A DNA stretch of 64,000 nucleotides from Prevotella vespertina (GCF_009728485.1 NZ_VVIQ01000004.1:124001-188000); one strand, 5' to 3'; shown: positions 8,622 to 18,128, counted from the stretch's first letter. A program made the numbers and translations. Notes: generated by a model from the sequence alone, not told the origin.

Positions 8622-9515
8622 ATGTGTATGGAAAAATATCTTACGGTATGTGGAATTGGTAATGGTGGTGGTATCATTGCCGATAGTATTTATCAGCAAT
8701 ATGCGGTAAGCGATGAAAACGCATGGCAAAACAGTGGCATCGACATTATGGCTATAGGTAACGCTTGGGACTTAAAAGAACTAAGTGTAATAAACAAGGT
8801 GAAAGGAAAAGCTACACAAGTTTCCTTCTCTCGTATTACCGTGTTCATAGCTTGCTTGGGTGGCGATACCGTGCCTGCGCTTTTACCTTATTATATAGAA
8901 ATGGCAAAGCAACAAAAAAGCCATGTGCTGGTGTGCTTTACTTTGCCCTTTGCCGTTGAAGGTAGGGAGAGGATGCAAAAAGCATATCATGACTTTGAAC
9001 TGTTGCGCAATGCTGCTGATGGGTATATACTTGTGGAGTTTAACGCCTTGCAACTAAATAGCAGTGGAATAGTAGAGGCGTTTCGAGAAGCTAACAACTA
9101 TGTGATAGAAGCCCTTACAGATATGTATCACACAGTATTCTATCCCAGTCTGCTTTGTTTTGACCTCAATGATTTCTGCATAGTAATGCTCCGACAAAAG
9201 GGAAGAATTATTCCTTTTGTCAAGAGATACTCGTTGCCAGAGGCTGCCACTATAAATGATATTAAAGCTTCAACACAAACGTTTATAAGTGATGCTCAAC
9301 AATTTGCTTCGCTCTTACGAGAGCATATTTATGGTATCATGTTCGACATCGTGGCATATCCTAATGATAAGCGAGGGAAAGTCATTGTAGAAAGCGTTGA
9401 CACCTTCTTTCAACAAACCTTTGCAGATGATTGTGATATAAAATGGACAATACATTCAGCAGATGAAAGTACGAGAGAAATATGTTTTAAGCTCTATCTG
9501 AAAATAGAAGATTAA
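8622..9515 (+). CDS. FtsZ/tubulin-like GTPase domain protein, divergent
   Basis: A 297-residue protein with tubulin-superfamily features in the right order: an N-terminal nucleotide loop CGIGNGGGIIADS (residues 10-22), then ITVFIACLGGDTVPALLPYYIEMAK (about 71-95, given in two pieces: ITVFIACLGGDT and VPALLPYYIEMAK), matching the FtsZ T4 region. The Gly-rich GGGTGTG signature is reduced to LGGDTVP. TLPFAVEGRERM then matches the FtsZ segment after the GTPase loop. It is shorter than FtsZ and lacks its C-terminal tail, so it is not the cell-division protein. It ends a three-gene cassette on a mobile element. Membrane or filament functions are known for FtsZ-like families outside division; here the role is unknown. 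ATG 8628 is an alternative start. Confidence 0.75.
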   Translation: MCMEKYLTVCGIGNGGGIIADSIYQQYAVSDENAWQNSGIDIMAIGNAWDLKELSVINKVKGKATQVSFSRITVFIACLGGDTVPALLPYYIEMAKQQKSHVLVCFTLPFAVEGRERMQKAYHDFELLRNAADGYILVEFNALQLNSSGIVEAFREANNYVIEALTDMYHTVFYPSLLCFDLNDFCIVMLRQKGRIIPFVKRYSLPEAATINDIKASTQTFISDAQQFASLLREHIYGIMFDIVAYPNDKRGKVIVESVDTFFQQTFADDCDIKWTIHSADESTREICFKLYLKIED

Positions 9516-9521
9516 ATGAGA

Positions 9522-9553
9522 TTTGGGCTAATGAAGCATTTTTATTATATTTG
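9522..9553 (+). promoter_or_regulatory. Promoter of the DUF262 operon
   Basis: TTTG (9522-9525), 20-base spacer and TATATTTG (9546-9553): an exact Bacteroidetes housekeeping promoter. It starts right after the FtsZ-like gene and leaves a leader of about 100 bases before the ATG at 9659. Confidence 0.7.
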
Positions 9554-9658
9554 TAGCACTAGCGTAAAAATCTAATTATTAAAGTTATAGATACACTATA
9601 TGTGCTGTGTTTAAAAAGCACTTTGGGGTCTGCAAGGTAGATAAAACTTGATGATAAA

Positions 9659-11308
9659 ATGAAAACAACTATTACTTTACAAGAATACCTTTCTAAAGGT
9701 AAAACCTTTGTCATTCCTGATTATCAGCGTGGCTATATCTGGGGACAAGAAGGTAGGAGCAAGACAAACGCCGTAGAGTATCTGATGAATGATTTGATAC
9801 AACGGTATGAGAACAGATTTGAGGTATTCCTTCAAGGGGTTACTGTTACGGAGTACGAAGATGAAATCATACTCATTGACGGGCAGCAACGCACCACCTT
9901 TCTTTATCTTTTACTGAAATGGTTGGGATATAGCGAGAAGTTTGATATAATGTACAAGGTTCGTGAGGCATCGAGCAAGTTTCTTAAAGAACTTAACTTG
10001 GAAGATATTGAGGCTGATGAAAATGAACCTTATCAAGACCATTATTTCTTTAAGAAAACGCTTCGCATCATTGCAGACAAGCTTCAGGATATAGATAAAG
10101 AGGCGTTCTTAGCCTTCGTACTCAAGAAAGTAACATTCTTGTACATCAATGTTCCCAATGAAGAGCAAGCCAAGAGAGTTTTTACCATGATGAATGGCAA
10201 TAAGGCTGTTATGCAGCAAGAAGAAATAATCAAAGCAGAGATACTGCGCCTTGCATCATTAAGTGAAGAGAAATCAGGCGGTATAGCGCACGAATGGGAA
10301 ATAAATATGCTTAGAAGTCGTTATGCTCGTGAATGGGATAAGTGGCTACACTGGTGGAACAGAGAAGACGTGAAACGCTTGTTTAGGTGCGATAACACTA
10401 TGGGACTGCTCATCAGCACTTATCTTTCGAAGAAGACAAAAGAAGTACTCAACTTTGAAAGTTTCAGAAATTCTTGTCTACCAAATGGCACTCCCTGCGA
10501 TGCAAAGATGGCGTTTGATGGGCTTCGACGATTACAAAAGCAGTTTGAAGATGCTTTTACCAACCCTGTTACCCACAACCAAATAGGTGCTATCTTATTG
10601 ATAATGAGAGAGGACAACAGAAGAAAGTTTGTTCAACATTATTTTGTAAATAAGCAAAATGATGAAAAAGCCTTGAAGGATTATTATATGCTTGCTTTCT
10701 TGGGTATGACGCACGATGAAATTATAAAGAAAGATGCAAAAAGCTTTAGCGAGAAATATGAGAATACTTTGAAAGCTTTGAACGATGACTTCCTGTATAT
10801 ACAAAATTCTGAAAAAGCTTTTCAATTCTTGCTTAGGCTGAATATAGATGAAGACATCAAGCAGGAGAGAGCCTTCATTTTTGATATATGGAGCAATCGT
10901 TCTTTGGAGCATATCTATCCTAAATCGAAAGTAGGACATCAAGACGAAGAGGGCAAATGGTTTAGAGGCGATGATAAAGAATGTAGCGAGGAAGATATTA
11001 CGCTAAAACGTGAGGATATTACGACCGCAGACGGACTTACAACAACTGAGCATAGCATCGGCAACTTGGTACTGCTCTATAAGAATGAAAATTCGATGTT
11101 TAACAACAGTGATTTTGAGGAAAAAAAAATAATGTTCTTCAACCCAAGCCGAAAAGAACTATTCAAGAGCCGTCATCTTTTACACACAATATGTGTATTT
11201 GCTGAAAGAGGCGGTTGGAACGGAACAGCCATATCAGAAAATAAGAAGGCAATGATAAAGAAATTCGAAAACGATTACCAAGAATTGAAAAAAAAGTATG
11301 ATGAATAA
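9659..11308 (+). CDS. DUF262/DUF1524 protein (GmrSD-type), with HNH motif
   Basis: 549 residues. The N-terminal DUF262 domain carries PDYQRGYIW (about 20-28) and the signature DGQQRTT (about 78-84), a ParB-like fold that in GmrS/GmrD enzymes binds or hydrolyses NTP. The C-terminal third has SLEHIYPKSK and, further on, IGNLVLLYKNENS, which together form the DUF1524 His-Me finger nuclease. Proteins of this build cut modified phage DNA in type IV restriction, and other DUF262 proteins serve in newer defence systems. The gene overlaps the next DUF262 gene by 11 bases, so both are made together. Target DNA modification unknown. Confidence 0.85.
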   Translation: MKTTITLQEYLSKGKTFVIPDYQRGYIWGQEGRSKTNAVEYLMNDLIQRYENRFEVFLQGVTVTEYEDEIILIDGQQRTTFLYLLLKWLGYSEKFDIMYKVREASSKFLKELNLEDIEADENEPYQDHYFFKKTLRIIADKLQDIDKEAFLAFVLKKVTFLYINVPNEEQAKRVFTMMNGNKAVMQQEEIIKAEILRLASLSEEKSGGIAHEWEINMLRSRYAREWDKWLHWWNREDVKRLFRCDNTMGLLISTYLSKKTKEVLNFESFRNSCLPNGTPCDAKMAFDGLRRLQKQFEDAFTNPVTHNQIGAILLIMREDNRRKFVQHYFVNKQNDEKALKDYYMLAFLGMTHDEIIKKDAKSFSEKYENTLKALNDDFLYIQNSEKAFQFLLRLNIDEDIKQERAFIFDIWSNRSLEHIYPKSKVGHQDEEGKWFRGDDKECSEEDITLKREDITTADGLTTTEHSIGNLVLLYKNENSMFNNSDFEEKKIMFFNPSRKELFKSRHLLHTICVFAERGGWNGTAISENKKAMIKKFENDYQELKKKYDE

Positions 11309-13610
11309 GATAAACTTTATAACAGGGACAAACTACACTTTGTCAGAGCTATTCTCTGATGAAGGAAAAATTATCATACCCGATTTGCAGCGAGATTATT
11401 GCTGGGGAGATGAGGTGCATACCAAAAACAAGATTGAATTGGTTAGTGATTTTACAACCAATCTAATACAATCATTTGAGCAAGAGCAACGCAATAAACT
11501 CAACCTTGGCTTAATATATGGGTATGAATCACTCGAAAGCCATATTCAGCTTTGTGATGGGCAGCAACGCATCACAACCTTGTACCTCTTGATAGGAATG
11601 CTTAATAAAAAGGTAGAGGGTAATCCTTTTAGAAAACTCCTCATCTCTGATTATGAATATCTCAAAGATGATAAAGAACCTTACTTGCAATATTCCATTC
11701 GCGAGTCGTCGCTCTACTTTCTTAGCGATTTAGTTTGCCATTTCTTTATCGAAGAAGCGAATGACAAGGAGAATGTAAAGTATGTAGAGAATATCGAAAG
11801 CGCACAATGGTTTTTCAACGATTACAAGGACGATGCAAGTATCCAAAGTATGTTGAGGGCATTGAAAAAGATGGAAACCATACTTGGGGATAAGACAGCC
11901 GAATGGTGTTATGAGTTTGGAAAATTCCTCACTACACAACTCACCTTTATGTATTATGATATGGGCAACCGTAAGAACGGAGAAGAAACCTTTGTTGTAA
12001 TCAATACAACGGGCGAACCACTGACGGCAACCCAAAATCTGAAACCATTGGTTATTCATGCTGACATCAATAAGGGATATGCAAGAACTGATGCCGATGG
12101 GCATACATCTACAATAGCTATCGACTGGGAAGAGATAGAAACATGGTTTTGGAAAAATAGAGGTAACGGCAACGATACAGCAGAAGCTGGGTTTGATGAG
12201 TTTCTGAGATGGGTGACAATGTCTTACGCTGATAAAGAAACATTACAACAAGTTTTGAAGCAAAAGACAGCTCACTTTCCTTACGAGAAGATAGCTTTTA
12301 AAAAAGTTTATGAGTGTTGGAAGGTTACACAATTTCTGTTTAATGAATGGGGTAACACCATATATCCAAAGAAAGATTTTCTTTCGCCTAAAGAGAGTGA
12401 GAAAGCCATCAGTCAGCTTGATTGCTTCCAATTACTTCCGTTAATGACCTACTGTCTACAATGGAATGTTACCGAAGCAAAAGATAGCAACTTGCTGCGT
12501 TGGTATCATTTCTTGCACAATATTGCAAGGAAAAGCGATGTAGGTAAAGCGGTCAATGATTTGGTTTATGACGCTATCGAGATGGTTAAAAGCTATCAAG
12601 ATGTTTTGGAGCTAATAGAAAACAAGAAGTGTCTTAAAATCTCTGAAACCATTCTGACAGACGAAGAAAGGCTGAAATTAACCATCCTGAAGGAGAATAT
12701 TGGTGATAGAGAAGCGATAGAAGAGGCTTTTTGGAAGGCTCAAAATAGAGATGAGATAAAGAGCCACCACATCTGGGCAGGCGAAATAAAACCACTTATC
12801 GACTGGGCTACTGCTGAGAACGGTTTTCATCTTGACGCGTTCAATGGCTATTTAAATATGTTTGATAGATTGTTTGAAGGCAATTGCGAAGATAACATCG
12901 ATCTTGTTAGGCGTGCGCTGCTAACTCGCTCATTGGCAAACTACCCAATTAAACAAGGTAATGAATTTAACTTCGGATGGGGCTGGGCTGATTGGCATCA
13001 ACTGATATGGGAGAACTCGGAAGCGTTCAGAAAGTTTTTTGATGATTGTATAAAGAACGCGGAAACAGATCTTGAAGCCTATTTGAAATCATTGTGCGAC
13101 GAGTTCCCACTAGAGCAAGATTGGGCAGAATTTGTGCATTGTCCTTATCTGCTTGAGTATTGCAACACGAAACACACTATTTGTAATGATGGCAAAAACC
13201 ATATTTTGGTCAAAAACTCTTGGAGCAAGCCATTTGCAGTAAAGAATGCCCACTTATTGTATTCATTAGGTGCAACGTGGCAGAATGGTAACATATTGTT
13301 CGATGAGAAATATCCTCAGTGGAGGGTTTGGTATTATCAAGGACAAATAGGCAATTGTGTTGTAATAGAGAATACTGAAAGAAATGTAGCAATAGATGTT
13401 GTTTGCTCTGTTACAGAATGTACAATTACACTCTTCCGTAGAAAAACAGATGAAGAGAACATAAGAGAGTACTTTAGCACTATCTGCTCAACGCCTGAAT
13501 GGGAATGGAATGGAGAGCGATGGAAGAAAATGATTGATTATAAATTAGACAACGGAAAAGTTCGAGATGTCTTAGATGAGTTGATAGGCAGAATAGAACA
13601 AATGGACTAA
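11298..13610 (+). CDS. Second DUF262 protein, with long C-terminal extension
   Basis: 770 residues. The DUF262 domain shows PDLQRDYCWGDE (about 30-41) and CDGQQRITT (about 87-95), as in its neighbour, but the His-Me finger motif of DUF1524 is not seen. Instead a long alpha-helical middle leads to a beta-rich C-terminal domain of about 130 residues (WRVWYYQGQIGNCVVIE region). Related two-gene DUF262 operons are known in GmrSD-like restriction. Start at ATG 11298 or 11301. Inference: this subunit senses or recruits, while the upstream protein cuts. Confidence 0.8.
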   Translation: MMNKINFITGTNYTLSELFSDEGKIIIPDLQRDYCWGDEVHTKNKIELVSDFTTNLIQSFEQEQRNKLNLGLIYGYESLESHIQLCDGQQRITTLYLLIGMLNKKVEGNPFRKLLISDYEYLKDDKEPYLQYSIRESSLYFLSDLVCHFFIEEANDKENVKYVENIESAQWFFNDYKDDASIQSMLRALKKMETILGDKTAEWCYEFGKFLTTQLTFMYYDMGNRKNGEETFVVINTTGEPLTATQNLKPLVIHADINKGYARTDADGHTSTIAIDWEEIETWFWKNRGNGNDTAEAGFDEFLRWVTMSYADKETLQQVLKQKTAHFPYEKIAFKKVYECWKVTQFLFNEWGNTIYPKKDFLSPKESEKAISQLDCFQLLPLMTYCLQWNVTEAKDSNLLRWYHFLHNIARKSDVGKAVNDLVYDAIEMVKSYQDVLELIENKKCLKISETILTDEERLKLTILKENIGDREAIEEAFWKAQNRDEIKSHHIWAGEIKPLIDWATAENGFHLDAFNGYLNMFDRLFEGNCEDNIDLVRRALLTRSLANYPIKQGNEFNFGWGWADWHQLIWENSEAFRKFFDDCIKNAETDLEAYLKSLCDEFPLEQDWAEFVHCPYLLEYCNTKHTICNDGKNHILVKNSWSKPFAVKNAHLLYSLGATWQNGNILFDEKYPQWRVWYYQGQIGNCVVIENTERNVAIDVVCSVTECTITLFRRKTDEENIREYFSTICSTPEWEWNGERWKKMIDYKLDNGKVRDVLDELIGRIEQMD

Positions 13611-13614
13611 GAGT

Positions 13615-14181
13615 ATGACTATTGTTCAGATTTCTGACACGCACAACTATCATCGGCAACTGGCTAATCTGCCAGCTGCCGATGTTCTTGTGCATTGTGG
13701 CGACTTTACCGATATGGGTACAGAGCAAGAGGTACTCGATTTCCTTAACTGGCTGATAGAATTGCCATATAAGCACAAAGTTTTTGTTACTGGTAATCAT
13801 GACCTTTGTTTATGGGAAGCAGCTGATATTGAGGGTTTGCCCAGCAACGTGCATTTTCTTCAGGATAGAGGTTGTGAGATAGAAGGGATGAAGTTCTATG
13901 GCTTAGGTTACAACCATTCAGAACAATTGATACCAACCGACATAGACATCCTTGTAACGCATGAGCCTCCATGTATGATTTTAGACAAATCCAACGGGAC
14001 ACATTGGGGCAATGCTCCGTTGAAAAACAAGGTGATGGATATAAGCCCTAAGTACCACTTTTTGGGTCATGCGCACGAGGCATACGGTACAATAAAGCAT
14101 GGAGAAACAACATTCTCAAATGCTGCAATTCTTGACGACCATTATAAAATGTGCCATCAGCCTAAAGTGTTCTGTTTATAA
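13615..14181 (+). CDS. Calcineurin-like metallophosphoesterase
   Basis: 188 residues with the complete set of dimetal phosphoesterase motifs: ISDTH (residues 6-10), CGDFTD (28-33), GNHD (about 60-63), VTHEPP (about 110-115) and LGHAHEA (about 145). It starts four bases after the second DUF262 gene, so it belongs to that operon. The family cleaves phosphodiester bonds in nucleotides, nucleic acids or proteins; the substrate cannot be told from sequence. It may supply a nuclease or nucleotide-clearing step to the DUF262 system. The downstream minus-strand genes converge on it. Confidence 0.85.
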   Translation: MTIVQISDTHNYHRQLANLPAADVLVHCGDFTDMGTEQEVLDFLNWLIELPYKHKVFVTGNHDLCLWEAADIEGLPSNVHFLQDRGCEIEGMKFYGLGYNHSEQLIPTDIDILVTHEPPCMILDKSNGTHWGNAPLKNKVMDISPKYHFLGHAHEAYGTIKHGETTFSNAAILDDHYKMCHQPKVFCL

Positions 14182-14494
14182 AGACCACTTTGGGCTATAC
14201 GGTTAAGTCTATATCTACCGTAACTTCTACTTCAAACTTCCTCACCCATAATGAATCGAAGATTGAAAAATCTAATATATCGTTCAATTTACTGCAAGCG
14301 TGGATAAGGTGCATGTCCTTACTCCATTCCAAATCCAATCCCTCGTTCTAATTATCATTATCCGACATCCATATCTCCTCATCTTCTTTGATTATCCTTT
14401 CGCAGTCGGCCATGCTTTGAATACGATACCCCGGTATCGAAATACCGTCGTTATAGCTAGGCATATAATGATCGATAACTCCACTTAGTATATC

Positions 14495-14884
14495 TCACAC
14501 TTTCTTAGCCCTATCCGTCTGTATAGGGTGCATTGCTGGATATTCGTAACCTAAAAAGCAATATCCATTCACTTCTATATCGCCTTTGCAATTGCCTTTG
14601 CTTAATGCGCGATAGGTATTGATGGTTTGCGTGCGTGTTTTGATGAGGGCAGTTTTTGCGGCTTGATTAAACTCTTCCAAGAATATTTTATGTTCTGCGG
14701 TTGATGAAAATAGGTTATCAAGCACTCGCTTTCTTACGCGCAGCAAACTTCTAACAGCCTCTTTGTATTGTTCTCCACCCACACGCTCACAATCGTGCCC
14801 AGTCCATATAAGTTCTCTTTCTATCGCTTCAACTAATGGAGAATTGAAAATCTCTTTATACTTTTCTATATCTTTCATAAACAA
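14495..14884 (-). CDS. Hypothetical protein, probably truncated by a nonsense codon
   Basis: 129 residues, mainly helical, no recognised family (PLVEAIERELIWTGHDC near the N-terminus). The same frame stays open after the TGA at 14497-14495 for another 48 codons to a TAG at 14350-14348, and then again to a TAG at 14197-14195. The downstream residues (DILSGVIDHYMPSYNDG, LEWSKDMHLIHACSKLND) look like normal protein, and a TGG-to-TGA change would join the first part smoothly. So the original gene was probably 178 or even 229 residues. It lies six bases after the frameshifted gene upstream on the same strand. Confidence 0.5.
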   Translation of the reverse strand: MFMKDIEKYKEIFNSPLVEAIERELIWTGHDCERVGGEQYKEAVRSLLRVRKRVLDNLFSSTAEHKIFLEEFNQAAKTALIKTRTQTINTYRALSKGNCKGDIEVNGYCFLGYEYPAMHPIQTDRAKKV

Positions 14885-14890
14885 TATTGA

Positions 14891-15866
14891 TTAATAATAA
14901 AGGAAGTTTGCATCTTTCTTCCAGCGTTTCATTATATTTTCAATGGCATAGCCAGCGTCATCTACATGGTTAGCCACAACAACCTCATCTGCCATCTCTG
15001 CGTATAGACCAGCAGTTTCCTTATTGCCCAATACTACAATATAGGTTATAATACCATTATCTTGATTGCTTTGGCAAAGTTTGCTAATTGTTTTCCTGTC
15101 TTTTCTATCACCATCTGTGAGGATAAATTCGAATGAAAACATAATATCCTCTTCGTTAGGATACATTTGTGCAAGTGCCCATTGAGCATGTTTCCCAAAT
15201 GCCCTAAAAGAGTAATGCGTATTGATGCTATTGACCAGTGAAATTGAACGGCGGCCATGATGATCTGTCTCATCGTATGCACGGGAAGGTCTATCGCTAT
15301 AAGCAATAAGCAAATTCATTGACTTGTTGCCCTGAGATACAGAATAGCGAAAATCTCGTAGCCGGTAAAGAGAACCTCCAACTAGGGGTAATAACTCCTC
15401 CTTATCAATAGCGGATATAGAGAAAGGGTTAGGATGATTGATACCTATTAATCTTGCTTTGTCATCCCCCCTCTTTACTCCAGTTGGAAAAAGAATAATG
15501 ATTATTCTGCTGCACTGCCGAAAGAAAAATGCCTTTCTTTAAAAGCCATTCCCAATCTTCGGTATCAAAACTGATAAGTCCTATCAAATGTTGATGAATA
15601 AAGCACAAGAGCTTATCCACGGCATCGTCTATACTTTCGTGCCGATGTAACAGAATGTTGTAATAGTCCCAGTGTTGGCTGTGTCTTTTACGGTCAGCAC
15701 GTTCGTTGAAGTCTATAATATAGACACTCTGAAAAAGGCTATTATATCCTTTGAGTTTTTCGTCTATAACAGAGGCATAAGTATCTGCATCGTCCGTCAA
15801 AATGATATAATTGTATGGAAGGTTTTCTGAAGAAAACGTGGGAAAGCTATTTTCCCATTTCTTCAT
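14891..15866 (-). pseudogene. Hypothetical gene interrupted by a frameshift in a C6/G6 tract
   Basis: Two minus-strand frames (15866-15462 and 15319-14891) belong to one gene. The first stops right after the homopolymer at 15466-15471 (six C on the plus strand). With five C the frame continues through KARLIGINHPNPFS and RLRDFRYSVSQGNKS straight into the second part, giving about 324 residues. No family was recognised; the last 80 residues (ILTDGDRKDRKTIS, then IITYIVVLG and MADEVVVANH) vaguely resemble a von Willebrand A fold. The tract makes slippage or phase variation possible, but sequencing error or decay are equally compatible. Confidence 0.6.
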
Positions 15867-15949
15867 TATACGATTGACATGATAGCCAAAAGATACGATA
15901 GAATAACTTTTCTTCTCTAAATCTGTTTTTATTGTTCAACCATTTTTTG

Positions 15950-15957
15950 CAAAGATA
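15950..15957 (-). promoter_or_regulatory. -7 element TATCTTTG for the minus-strand gene pair
   Basis: On the minus strand TATCTTTG lies about 84 bases before the start at 15866. The -33 box is not at the ideal spacing. The rest of 15867-16149 holds no gene. Confidence 0.4.
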
Positions 15958-16149
15958 TGAGCAAGGTTATGCCAAAATAAAGCATACAAAAATGATTTTA
16001 TATCTAACACATTACTTTCTTGATGCTATGCTGTAAATTGGCACATTAGAAGAATAACTTTGCGAATGATTCAACCATAATATGAAATGATGAAATATAA
16101 ATCAGGGTAAGATTCTTCACTACGCTTTTAGTGGGCTACTTTTGCAGTC

Positions 16150-16783
16150 ATGAAACCCTATAAAGTTCTACTATTTGCCATTTCACTGTTGACTGCAAAC
16201 ACAGCTTTTACTCAGTTCAACACCGTGTCGCAAGACGTGCCCAAATACAAAGTAAGCGTGAGGTCAGCCTCTCAGCCAACTCCACGCTTACTTGACGCAC
16301 CTTTAGCATCAACCAATACCAACTCGAACTCTCTCCAAACTGGCCAACCAAAAAAGCGGATAGACCTACGCAAGAGCGTGGCCTATCCACTTAAACATAT
16401 TCATTCAAGTCACCAGTCCATTCGGTTATCGGCGTGACCCTTTCACCGGCAAAAAACGTATGCACAACGGTCTTGACCTACAAGCACGCGGCGACAAAGT
16501 CTTCGCCATGCTGCCAGGCATCGTCCACAAAGTCGGCTACGACAAGCGTTCCGGCATCTTCGTCATACTTCGCCATGGTGACATCACCATTAGCTATTGT
16601 CACCTCTCAAAGGTTGCCGTTCAGAAAGGGGGTGTTGTCTCAGCTGGAACCATCGTTGGAATAACAGGTAACACTGGCCGCAGCACTGGTGAACACTTGC
16701 ATATTACTTGCAAGTTGAAGGGAAAGCATGTTGATCCGATGGCGATGATTGAGGTCATAGATAGAAAAATAAAGAGCATGTAA
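16150..16783 (+). pseudogene. M23 (LytM-type) peptidase gene with frameshift
   Basis: The first part (16150-16437) encodes a signal peptide (MKPYKVLLFAISLLTANTAF) and a Pro/Ser-rich linker. The catalytic domain is in the next frame: VTSPFGYRRDPFTGKK, then HNGLDL (first zinc ligands) and GEHLHI (HxH). It joins only if one base is removed or two are added near 16392-16396 (YPLK changing to YPL-NIF). All zinc ligands are intact, so damage is recent or the error is in the read. Such enzymes cut peptidoglycan cross-links in the periplasm. A -7 element TACTTTTG lies at 16137-16144. Confidence 0.75.
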
Positions 16784-16829
16784 TCAGCTTATCACCGATT
16801 ACATGCTCTTACTCTATATGTAGATTTGC

Positions 16830-17513
16830 TTACCAGTTGTCGTCTTCATTACCAACCAGACTATTTTTAATGCACTCTTCAATTTTGTCCATGACTACAT
16901 TAGAGTAGGCATAAGACATAACAAGTGCTTTGTTGGAAGTCTTCTTGTGAGAGTCCTTCTCTGTAGTAAATGGGAAGCATTCATCAAGTACCCAACTTTT
17001 ATCAGAACGTGTGAGAGCTGCACTACCCATGGCGCCAACCCAACCACCGCCAACAAAGCGGACAACAGAATAGAACGGAACAGTATAGGTTACACGTATT
17101 TTATTGTCCTTGAGGTCGCATTTGATGACTGGCTTAATGTTTACAACGTATGAGTTCATACCGCCTGCGTGAGAGGCGATACCTTCCATATAGCCTTGAG
17201 CGATGATTGAACCAAGATCTTTGTCGTTGAGCTGAATAACAGAGTTCGCATCTTTGAAGGTAGCCGAAAACCAATAATTTAGTAAAACGTAAAGTTGATC
17301 CTTAGTCTTACCCAGAGCTTCGATTACCTGCACAAAGGTTAAGGCGTTGTTTTTGTCCAACTTGAGTTGACCACCCAGATTTTCGGCTGCATCCACCCAT
17401 TTCTCGCCATAATTTTCTTTGGCATACTCTTCCAGTTCTTCGGTACGCAAAATCTGCGCATTGATTGACATGGCACAAAACACGAGTGCCATCATTGAGA
17501 TAAATTTCTTCAT
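16830..17513 (-). CDS. DUF4468 secreted protein
   Basis: About 227 residues beginning with a clear signal peptide (MKKFISMMALVFCAMSINAQ). An upstream in-frame Met at 17585 would put 24 polar residues ahead of it and is unlikely. The mature part has a TBP-like DUF4468 domain of alternating strands and helices (IRVTYTVPFYSVVRF, WVLDECFPF), common in Bacteroidales secreted proteins of unknown function. It follows a small lipoprotein gene by 19 bases on the same strand, so the pair is probably one operon. Confidence 0.7.
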   Translation of the reverse strand: MKKFISMMALVFCAMSINAQILRTEELEEYAKENYGEKWVDAAENLGGQLKLDKNNALTFVQVIEALGKTKDQLYVLLNYWFSATFKDANSVIQLNDKDLGSIIAQGYMEGIASHAGGMNSYVVNIKPVIKCDLKDNKIRVTYTVPFYSVVRFVGGGWVGAMGSAALTRSDKSWVLDECFPFTTEKDSHKKTSNKALVMSYAYSNVVMDKIEECIKNSLVGNEDDNW

Positions 17514-17532
17514 AACGGTATTATTGTTTGAA

Positions 17533-17919
17533 TTACTTTCTGCAATCAATGGTAACGGTTCCTCCATTGTTGAGGAATACATCATTCACTTTACTGTTGT
17601 TCTTATAGTGCTTAGTCAACGCGTCTTCAATTTGACTATAAGAGACACTGTTACTTGAACTATTTTTCTTTACGACAATCAATCGTCCCATCGGTGTTAC
17701 TCGGTACTTGCCGTCACTCGAATCGGCTGCTTTAGAACCGAAGGCATCGTAATGCTCATACACAGTATCGAGCATATCTACGAAATGGTCGGTTTTACTA
17801 AAGAGTGAAGTAAAAGGACTAAGCTCATCTTCATCATCGTTGCTGCACGAAGATGTGATCATACAAACGCAGCACATTATGAGAACTGCAAACAGAGGTC
17901 TAAACTTTATTTTTTCCAT
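17533..17919 (-). CDS. Small lipoprotein, function unknown
   Basis: 128 residues. The N-terminus (KFRPLFAVLIMCCVCMITSSC) ends in a lipobox with Cys25, followed by an acidic SNDDEDE stretch, typical of surface-exposed Bacteroidetes lipoproteins. The remainder is a small alpha/beta domain (GKYRVTPMGRLIVVKK, then a C-terminal GGTVTIDCRK). No known family. It precedes the DUF4468 gene in the same operon and is divergent from the defence operon that starts at 18157. Confidence 0.6.
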   Translation of the reverse strand: MEKIKFRPLFAVLIMCCVCMITSSCSNDDEDELSPFTSLFSKTDHFVDMLDTVYEHYDAFGSKAADSSDGKYRVTPMGRLIVVKKNSSSNSVSYSQIEDALTKHYKNNSKVNDVFLNNGGTVTIDCRK

Positions 17920-18095
17920 TGCTTTTGGGGTTATTTGTTCTTTTTGGAAGCAAGATTATAGCAAACATTTCGTATAACCATGGAATCTATATAACATGGA
18001 TAAAATGCTATATAATAAGGTTATAGCCATAGATATATGCTGAATAGCATGTTTATGAAGGAAATAAAGCTGAAAATGAAGATTTTGGATAAAAC

Positions 18096-18128
18096 TTGTC
18101 TGTTTTTGACAATTATGTATTATCTTTG
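18096..18128 (+). promoter_or_regulatory. Probable promoter of the methylation/kinase defence operon
   Basis: TTG (18096-18098) and TATCTTTG (18121-18128), 22 bases apart, slightly longer than ideal. The HTH gene starts 29 bases after the -7 box. All following genes to 37204 point the same way. Confidence 0.5.

Noticed and set aside
8622-9515. Cell-division FtsZ
   Set aside because: The GTPase loop is altered, the C-terminal tail is missing, and the gene lies in mobile cargo rather than a division cluster.
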